DNA of 64,000 nucleotides from Caryophanales bacterium UBA6259 (lineage in GTDB: Bacteria > Bacillota > Bacilli > Tepidibacillales > Tepidibacillaceae): the NCBI GenBank assembly GCA_002441135.1, contig DJVJ01000018.1:1-64000 (forward strand), given 5' to 3'. Made by a program: the position numbers and the translations under genes. Below are positions 58,487 to 64,000 of this stretch, one piece after another. The notes under the pieces were generated by a model. That model searched no databases. It saw only the letters and a program-made list of their open reading frames with translations, and was not told the DNA's origin. Every line of letters starts with the position of its first letter. The first letter of the stretch is position 1.

Positions 58487-59818
58487 ATGGAAAGACATCA
58501 AGTAATAAACGTAGTCGGGGCTGGACTTGCAGGAAGTGAAGCAGCTTGGCAAATTGCCAATAGAGGTTTAAAGGTAAAATTATATGAAATGCGGCCAGTA
58601 AAGAGCTCTCCAGCTCATCATACCGAAAATTTTGCGGAATTAGTATGTAGTAATTCCCTACGCTCGAATCAATTAACTAATGCTGTTGGTTTGTTAAAGG
58701 AAGAAATGCGTAAGTTCGATTCTCTTATTATTAATACGGCTGATACTCATGCAATACCTGCAGGAGGAGCTTTAGCGGTTGATCGGAGCTTATTTTCTAA
58801 ATCAATCACTGAAAAAATAAAAAATCATTCAAATATAGAGGTTATTCATCAAGAGATAACGGAAATTCCAGAAGGAATAACCGTTATTGCGACAGGACCA
58901 TTAACCTCTGACGCTCTTTCTAAGCAAATTGGAGAGTTGTTAGGCGAGGAATATTTCTATTTTTATGATGCAGCAGCTCCAATCATTGAAAAAGAGAGTA
59001 TTGATTTTAATAAGGTCTTTATGGCCTCAAGATATGATAAAGGGGAAGCAGCGTATATTAACTGCCCAATGACAAAGGAAGAATTTCAACGCTTTTATCA
59101 TGCGTTGATTACAGGTGATACTGCAGAAGTAAAGGATTTTGAAAAGGAAATCTTCTTTGAAGGCTGTATGCCTGTAGAAGTAATGGGAAAAAGAGGAGAA
59201 CAAACTCTCTTATTCGGGCCACTCAAACCAGTTGGTTTAGTTGATCCTAGAACAGGAAAAATCCCGCATGCAGTTATCCAATTAAGACAGGATAATGAAG
59301 AAGGAACACTATATAATATTGTAGGATTTCAGACTCATTTAAAATGGGGAGAACAGAAGAAAATTATTCAAATGATTCCAGGCTTGGAAAATGCCGAGAT
59401 AGTTCGATATGGTGTAATGCACCGAAATACGTTTATTAATTCACCGAAGTTACTAAAGTCAACCTATCAGTATAAAAATAGAGATGATTTATTTTTCGCT
59501 GGACAAATGACTGGAGTAGAAGGTTATGTTGAATCAGCAGCTTCAGGCATGATTGCAGGTATTAATGCAGCATTGTTAGCAAATTCAATCGACCCTGTTG
59601 AATTTCCTAGAGAATCTGCATTAGGTAGTATGGCTCATTATATTACAACGGCAAATCCTAAAAGCTTTCAGCCGATGAATGCTAATTTTGGGCTATTACC
59701 ACCATTGCCAAAGAAGATTAGAGATAAAAACGAAAAAAACATGCAAATATCACAAAGAGCATTAGATACAATTCAGAATTTTTCACAATTCCTTCACAAT
59801 TTGTGTTGTACTGACTAA
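58487..59818 (+). CDS. trmFO: Folate-dependent tRNA (m5U54) methyltransferase TrmFO (Gid)
   Basis: TrmFO uses methylene-tetrahydrofolate and FAD to make 5-methyluridine 54 in tRNA. The 443 residues begin with the FAD motif [13 protein letters not shown] and contain Cys54 in [11 protein letters not shown] and the second cysteine region [14 protein letters not shown], both tied to catalysis. ATG 58487 is chosen since GGAGG ends six bases earlier; ATG 58481 touches that site. Confidence 0.96.
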   Translation: MERHQVINVVGAGLAGSEAAWQIANRGLKVKLYEMRPVKSSPAHHTENFAELVCSNSLRSNQLTNAVGLLKEEMRKFDSLIINTADTHAIPAGGALAVDRSLFSKSITEKIKNHSNIEVIHQEITEIPEGITVIATGPLTSDALSKQIGELLGEEYFYFYDAAAPIIEKESIDFNKVFMASRYDKGEAAYINCPMTKEEFQRFYHALITGDTAEVKDFEKEIFFEGCMPVEVMGKRGEQTLLFGPLKPVGLVDPRTGKIPHAVIQLRQDNEEGTLYNIVGFQTHLKWGEQKKIIQMIPGLENAEIVRYGVMHRNTFINSPKLLKSTYQYKNRDDLFFAGQMTGVEGYVESAASGMIAGINAALLANSIDPVEFPRESALGSMAHYITTANPKSFQPMNANFGLLPPLPKKIRDKNEKNMQISQRALDTIQNFSQFLHNLCCTD

Positions 59819-59871
59819 TTGTATATGTTAATATTATTGTGCTTTAGCTGGTTGAGGTGTACAAAGGTATC

Positions 59872-60768
59872 ATGATAAAACAAGTCGATCAATTCCAAAT
59901 AGAATTTAAAGGATATTTACAAATTGAAAAAAATGCTTCACGGCATACCATTAAAAGTTACTTTAATGATATTAACGCCTTTACTTTGTTTTTGGAAAGT
60001 GAGAAGATATTTTCTTATAAGGATGTAACTTATTTACATGTTCGTCAGTACTTAGCTTTATTAAATCAGAAGGAATACTCTCGAAAAACAATTGCACGTA
60101 AGCTTTCAAGCTTAAGAACCTTCTACCGCTTTTTAGGGAGGGAAAATTTATTGGAAGCTAATCCATTTCAAATGGTTTCAACACCTAAACTATCTAAAAA
60201 GTTACCTAGCTTTATGTATCTAGATGAAATAAATCAGCTTTTAGAACTTCCAAATCACAAAAGTATATTGGGGACTAGAGATAGGTCGATGTTAGAAGTG
60301 CTTTATGCGAGTGGAATGCGAGTGAGCGAATTAGTTTCCTTAGATCTAACTTCGATTGATTTACAAACAGGTACTGCTTTAGTTTTTGGAAAAGGATCAA
60401 AGGAAAGATATGTACCTCTAGGGAATTATGCAATAAACTCCTTAAAAAACTATCTTGATGTTCGTTTGAACTTGAACCCAGAAATTCAGGAAAAAGCGTT
60501 ATTCCTAAATAAGGATGGAAAAAGGTTATCAGATCGATCTGTAAGACGAGTTGTTGACAAATATGTGAAGATGTTAGCCGTTTCTAAAAAAATAAGCCCT
60601 CATACTTTACGTCATACATTTGCTACTCATTTATTAAATGCTGGGGCAGATTTAAGAACGGTACAGGAACTTTTAGGACATGTTAATATATCGACAACCC
60701 AGATATATACTCATATCACAAAGGAACGACTACAACAAATTTACAATCAATCACATCCTAGGGCGTAA
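59872..60768 (+). CDS. xerC: Tyrosine recombinase XerC (CodV)
   Basis: XerC resolves chromosome dimers at dif with XerD. The 298 residues carry the full catalytic set: Arg150 in GMRVSEL, GKGSKERYVPL, His244 and Arg247 in HTLRH, His270 in LLGHVNIS and the nucleophile Tyr279. ATG 59872 is used; a GTG at 59857 overlaps the GAGGTG site. The position before hslV-hslU-codY is that of codV in B. subtilis, so this is a housekeeping recombinase and not a mobile-element integrase. Confidence 0.95.
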   Translation: MIKQVDQFQIEFKGYLQIEKNASRHTIKSYFNDINAFTLFLESEKIFSYKDVTYLHVRQYLALLNQKEYSRKTIARKLSSLRTFYRFLGRENLLEANPFQMVSTPKLSKKLPSFMYLDEINQLLELPNHKSILGTRDRSMLEVLYASGMRVSELVSLDLTSIDLQTGTALVFGKGSKERYVPLGNYAINSLKNYLDVRLNLNPEIQEKALFLNKDGKRLSDRSVRRVVDKYVKMLAVSKKISPHTLRHTFATHLLNAGADLRTVQELLGHVNISTTQIYTHITKERLQQIYNQSHPRA

Positions 60769-60846
60769 ATCATGTCTATTTTTTATTCAAAAGAAAATTT
60801 TCTGAATATAAGCCCCTTATTATGGGAATAAAGGAGGGTGAAAGGA

Positions 60847-61389
60847 ATGGATCAGACCTTTCATGCTACAACAATTTTTGCGATACAGCATAATGGTCAA
60901 TCTGCAATGGCTGGCGATGGTCAAGTCACATTTGGAAACTCTATGGTGATGAAGCATAACGCCAAAAAAGTAAGAAGATTATACCGTGGAGAAGTTGTTG
61001 CTGGTTTTGCTGGATCTGTGGCTGATGCATTTACATTATTTGAAAAGTTCGAAGGAAAGCTTGAAGAATATCATGGGAACCTTCCTAGAGCAGCAGTAGA
61101 GCTTGCTAAGGAATGGAGAATGGATAAGGTTCTAAGAAAATTAGAAGCGATGCTAATTGTGATGAATAAGGAAAACCTGTTGTTGATTTCTGGAAATGGC
61201 GAGGTTATTGAACCAGATGATGGTGTTCTTGCTATAGGTTCAGGTGGTGCTTATGCATTATCAGCAGGTAGAGCATTAAAAAATCACGCCCCTCATCTTA
61301 CAGCAAAAGAAATTGCAGAGTATTCATTGAAAACAGCAGCTGAAATATGTGTTTTTACAAATGAACAAATTGTCATTGAATTTTTATAA
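60847..61389 (+). CDS. hslV: ATP-dependent protease proteolytic subunit HslV (ClpQ)
   Basis: HslV is the proteasome-like peptidase that works with HslU. The 180 residues contain [45 protein letters not shown] and [16 protein letters not shown], matching ClpQ. The N-terminus MDQTF places a short extension before the threonines of TTIF, where the catalytic residue is expected. B. subtilis ClpQ instead has Ser at positions 2 and 3. A GTG at 60838 is in frame but inside the ribosome binding site. Confidence 0.94.
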   Translation: MDQTFHATTIFAIQHNGQSAMAGDGQVTFGNSMVMKHNAKKVRRLYRGEVVAGFAGSVADAFTLFEKFEGKLEEYHGNLPRAAVELAKEWRMDKVLRKLEAMLIVMNKENLLLISGNGEVIEPDDGVLAIGSGGAYALSAGRALKNHAPHLTAKEIAEYSLKTAAEICVFTNEQIVIEFL

Positions 61390-61403
61390 GGGGGGAAAGA
61401 AAA

Positions 61404-62798
61404 ATGGTTTCTCAGCAACCCTTAACACCTAGGCAAATCGTAACAGAATTAGACAAATATATTGTTGGCCAAAAAGATGCTAAAAAAGCAGTTGCAGTCG
61501 CATTGCGCAATCGATATCGTAGAAGTTTAATTAATGAGAATATCAGAGACGAGATCGTTCCAAAAAATATATTAATGATTGGTCCAACAGGTGTAGGAAA
61601 AACTGAAATTGCAAGACGTTTAGCAAAGCTTGTTGGTGCTCCTTTTATTAAAGTGGAAGCTACGAAGTTTACTGAAGTTGGTTATGTTGGTCGAGATGTA
61701 GAATCAATGGTGAGGGATTTAGTAGAAACCTCTATCCGCATTGTTAAGGCAGAAAAAACAGAGCAGGTAAAGGATAAAGCAGAAGACTTAGCAAATGAAA
61801 GAATTGTAGAAATTTTAGTTCCAGCTCAAAAAAAGAACAAAAATATAAAAAATCCATTAGAAATGCTGTTTAGCAATCAGGAGCCAGAAGAAAAACCTGG
61901 TTCTGAGCAACAGGAAAATGATTTAAAGGAACGGCGTAGACAAGTAAGATTCAAACTACTTAGTGGGGATCTTGAACAGGATATTATTGAAATTGAGGTT
62001 GAAGATAGTGCTCCTTCTATGTTAGAACTTTTTTCAGGTTCAGGTGTAGATCAAATGGGGGTAAATATGCAAGATGTTTTAGGTAATTTAATGCCTAAAA
62101 AATCTAAACGTAGGAAATTATCAATTAACGAAGCCAGAAAAATAATCATACAGCAAGAGGCTCAAAAGCTAATTGATATGGATGAGGTAATCCAAGAATC
62201 TGTTGATCGAGCAGAACAATCAGGAATTATCTTTATTGATGAAATTGATAAAATTGCTAGTAGAGAAAGAGGTCCTGATGTTTCTAGAGAGGGTGTTCAA
62301 CGAGACATTCTACCAATTGTTGAAGGATCAACAGTGATGACAAAATATGGACCAGTAAAGACTGACTATATATTGTTTATTGCGGCAGGGGCTTTTCATA
62401 TGTCTAAGCCATCAGACTTAATTCCGGAGCTACAAGGGAGATTCCCAATCCGTGTTGAGTTAAAAGACTTAAAGGTAGAGGATTTTGTTCAAATATTAAT
62501 TGAACCACAAAATGCCCTGATTAAACAATATATTTCATTAATTGAGACAGAAGGCATTAAAATCGACTTTACTGATGATGCTATATATGAGTTAGCCAAA
62601 CTGGCTACTGAAGTAAATCAGTCTACAGATAATATTGGTGCAAGAAGATTACACACAATTTTAGAAAAGTTACTAGAAGATTTATTGTTTGAAGCACCCG
62701 ATATTTATCTAGATAAAGTAACTATTACACCAGAATATGTTAATGAAAAACTGGTTGGTATAGTAAAAAATAAAGATTTATCACAATATATATTGTAA
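61404..62798 (+). CDS. hslU: ATP-dependent protease ATPase subunit HslU (ClpY)
   Basis: HslU is the AAA+ unfoldase for HslV. The 464 residues show [20 protein letters not shown] at the start, Walker [24 protein letters not shown], an I-domain (about 110-245), Walker [12 protein letters not shown] and the C-terminal SQYIL tail that docks into HslV. GGGGGG precedes the ATG. It lies 14 bases after hslV and 26 before codY. Confidence 0.97.
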   Translation: MVSQQPLTPRQIVTELDKYIVGQKDAKKAVAVALRNRYRRSLINENIRDEIVPKNILMIGPTGVGKTEIARRLAKLVGAPFIKVEATKFTEVGYVGRDVESMVRDLVETSIRIVKAEKTEQVKDKAEDLANERIVEILVPAQKKNKNIKNPLEMLFSNQEPEEKPGSEQQENDLKERRRQVRFKLLSGDLEQDIIEIEVEDSAPSMLELFSGSGVDQMGVNMQDVLGNLMPKKSKRRKLSINEARKIIIQQEAQKLIDMDEVIQESVDRAEQSGIIFIDEIDKIASRERGPDVSREGVQRDILPIVEGSTVMTKYGPVKTDYILFIAAGAFHMSKPSDLIPELQGRFPIRVELKDLKVEDFVQILIEPQNALIKQYISLIETEGIKIDFTDDAIYELAKLATEVNQSTDNIGARRLHTILEKLLEDLLFEAPDIYLDKVTITPEYVNEKLVGIVKNKDLSQYIL

Positions 62799-62824
62799 AA
62801 ATAATTAGGAGGAATTTCAGTATC

Positions 62825-63604
62825 ATGGATTTATTAACGAAAACAAGAAGGATTAATCGTCTACTTCAAAAGGCGGCAGGGCACGCAGTAAACTTTAGTG
62901 AAATGGCTGAAGTTTTAAGTGATGTGATTGAGGCCAATATTTTTGTAGTTAGCAGAAAAGGGAAAATTATCGGTCTATCTATTTATCAAGAAATAGAAAA
63001 TGACCGTATTAAGCAGATGTATAAAGACAAGCATTTTCCTGAAGAGTATAACACTTTATTGCTAAAGCAAGATGAATCTGTATCGAATATTGGTATAGAT
63101 GACCCTCTTACATCATTTCCGGTAGAAATGAAGGATATTTTTAAAGATAGCTTTACTACCCTTGTACCAATTATGGGTGCAGGAGATCGACTTGGTACAT
63201 TAATTTTAGGTCGCTTAAATCAAAAGTTTGATAATGAGGACTTAATCTTAGCGGAGTATGGCGCTACTGTAATCGCAATGGAAATTCTAAGGGAAAGAGC
63301 AGAAGCGATTGAAGAAGAGGTTAGAAGTAAAGCAGTTGTTCAAATGGCGATTGGTTCATTATCCTATAGTGAGTTAGAAGCAGTTGAACATATCTTTGAG
63401 GAGTTAGATGGAAAAGAAGGTTTATTAGTAGCAAGTAAAATTGCTGACCGTGTAGGAATCACTCGCTCAGTGATTGTTAATGCTCTTAGAAAGCTTGAAA
63501 GTGCAGGGGTTATTGAATCTCGTTCATTAGGAATGAAGGGTACATATATTAAAGTTCTTAATGAAAAGCTACTGTTTGAGCTAGATAAGCTTCGAAACAA
63601 CTAA
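62825..63604 (+). CDS. codY: GTP/branched-chain amino acid-responsive regulator CodY
   Basis: CodY represses stationary-phase and nitrogen-use genes while GTP and branched-chain amino acids are plentiful. The 259 residues have the N-terminal GAF domain ([15 protein letters not shown], about 1-155) and the C-terminal winged helix with [20 protein letters not shown] and [20 protein letters not shown] precedes the ATG. codV-clpQ-clpY-codY is the B. subtilis order. Confidence 0.97.
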   Translation: MDLLTKTRRINRLLQKAAGHAVNFSEMAEVLSDVIEANIFVVSRKGKIIGLSIYQEIENDRIKQMYKDKHFPEEYNTLLLKQDESVSNIGIDDPLTSFPVEMKDIFKDSFTTLVPIMGAGDRLGTLILGRLNQKFDNEDLILAEYGATVIAMEILRERAEAIEEEVRSKAVVQMAIGSLSYSELEAVEHIFEELDGKEGLLVASKIADRVGITRSVIVNALRKLESAGVIESRSLGMKGTYIKVLNEKLLFELDKLRNN

Positions 63605-63626
63605 TAAAAACAAATCGTTAATTTTT

Positions 63627-63672
63627 AAAAACTTCTGGTAAAGTTTATTCTTTACTTGAAGTTTTTTTTTTT
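63627..63672 (+). terminator. Terminator after codY
   Basis: The arms AAAAACTTC (63627-63635) and GAAGTTTTT (63658-63666) with inner GTAAAG/CTTTAC pairs are followed by a long T-run. Confidence 0.9.
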
Positions 63673-63997
63673 CGCGAATAGAAAACCATAAAATTTGCTT
63701 TTAGAAATAAGAAAAGTTATAGCAAAATAGGTCGTTAGATTTATATTTGGCGTTAGCAAAAGGTAATATATGTAAAAATAAATGTTTATAGTAATAAAAT
63801 AAATTTTAGAAGATATTTCCTTAAAAAAAATGTCGAAGTATGCAGGATTTTTGGTTTTCAATATGGAATAGCATAGAATGAAGAATAACCATTTTATATG
63901 TTTGAGTTAAATAAACCTTATGCTCGCATATGAAAAGCATCATTTATGCTTGATGTTAAAAATTTTTACAAGCGAGGCTTTTCTTAGGAGGATGGAA
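63673..63997 (+). other. Leader and promoter region before the next gene (probably flgB)
   Basis: These 325 bases are very AT-rich and hold no credible plus-strand ORF. A short inverted repeat, AAGCAT/ATGCTT, lies at 63935-63951. An excellent ribosome binding site, AGGAGG, ends a few bases before the final ATG. I could not find a convincing sigma-D or sigma-A promoter. Confidence 0.5.
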
Positions 63998-64000
63998 ATG
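63998..64000 (+). CDS. Start codon of the next gene, probably flgB (flagellar rod), cut by the window end
   Basis: The final ATG follows TTAGGAGGATGGAA, a near-perfect ribosome binding site. In B. subtilis codY is followed by flgB, the first gene of the fla/che operon. Nothing of the protein is visible, so the call rests only on synteny and the site. Confidence 0.4.

Noticed and set aside
59872..60768. Tyrosine recombinase as sign of a mobile element
   Set aside because: It has the XerC/CodV position and is followed by hslVU-codY. No att-like repeats or cargo genes were seen.
63652..63861. 69-residue minus-strand ORF after codY
   Set aside because: It is AT-driven, rich in Ile, Tyr, Phe and Lys, overlaps the codY terminator and has no ribosome binding site or recognisable motif.

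Overview
The window is about 64 kb of low-GC chromosome from an endospore-forming Bacillaceae (Bacillus relative). Gene order largely follows the Bacillus subtilis coaBC-to-codY segment. Sporulation genes are present (spoVM, ylbJ, a cse60-like ORF). Starts are preceded by strong AGGAGG-type ribosome binding sites and TTG/GTG starts are common. No rRNA, tRNA, CRISPR array, insertion sequence or prophage was seen. It is mostly conserved housekeeping DNA with a few rearranged or inserted pieces.

Layout. 1-10.9 kb: coaBC end, priA, def, fmt, rsmB, rlmN, prpC, prkC, rsgA, rpe, a tightly packed run for replication restart, N-terminal Met processing, rRNA/tRNA modification and the PASTA kinase/phosphatase pair. 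10.9-14.9 kb: an osmoprotection insert, with a GbsR-type regulator (minus strand) divergent from an opuA glycine-betaine ABC operon. 14.9-23.2 kb: thiN, spoVM, rpmB (minus), asp23-like yloU, the FakA-type kinase yloV, a DegV/FakB protein, sdaAB-sdaAA and recG. 23.2-30 kb: an intergenic RNA-like element of the ylbH-leader type followed by the ylb cluster (rsmD, coaD, ylbJ, ylbK, ylbL, tmcAL, yceD, rpmF). In B. subtilis this cluster lies at a separate locus.

30-36.8 kb: a FapR-controlled fatty-acid/phospholipid operon (fapR, plsX, fabH, fabD, fabG, acpP, fabF) running into rnc. It carries a clear FapR box at the fapR promoter and includes fabH and fabF, which B. subtilis keeps elsewhere. 36.9-48 kb: smc, the SRP system (ftsY, ylxM, ffh), rpsP, khpA, rimM, trmD, rplS with an L19-type leader, two tandem signal peptidases and rbgA. 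48-52.7 kb: rnhB, a FliK-like/FlhB-C-like pair (ylqG-ylqH), yraN, comM and a small sporulation-type ORF. 53-64 kb: sucCD, dprA, topA, trmFO, xerC, hslVU and codY. The last three bases are an ATG behind an AGGAGG site, probably flgB, the first gene of the fla/che operon.

The most interesting non-standard signals are: (1) a probable minus-strand small RNA between recG and rsmD, with C-rich anti-Shine-Dalgarno stretches and a strong terminator; (2) fapR, whose best ribosome binding site and homology both point to an ATC start codon; (3) the orphan FliK/FlhB-C pair, in which the FlhB-like gene begins where FlhB normally cleaves itself; (4) the opuA insert with a palindromic candidate operator. 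Functions are assigned from remembered protein families and motifs read by eye. No database search was run.
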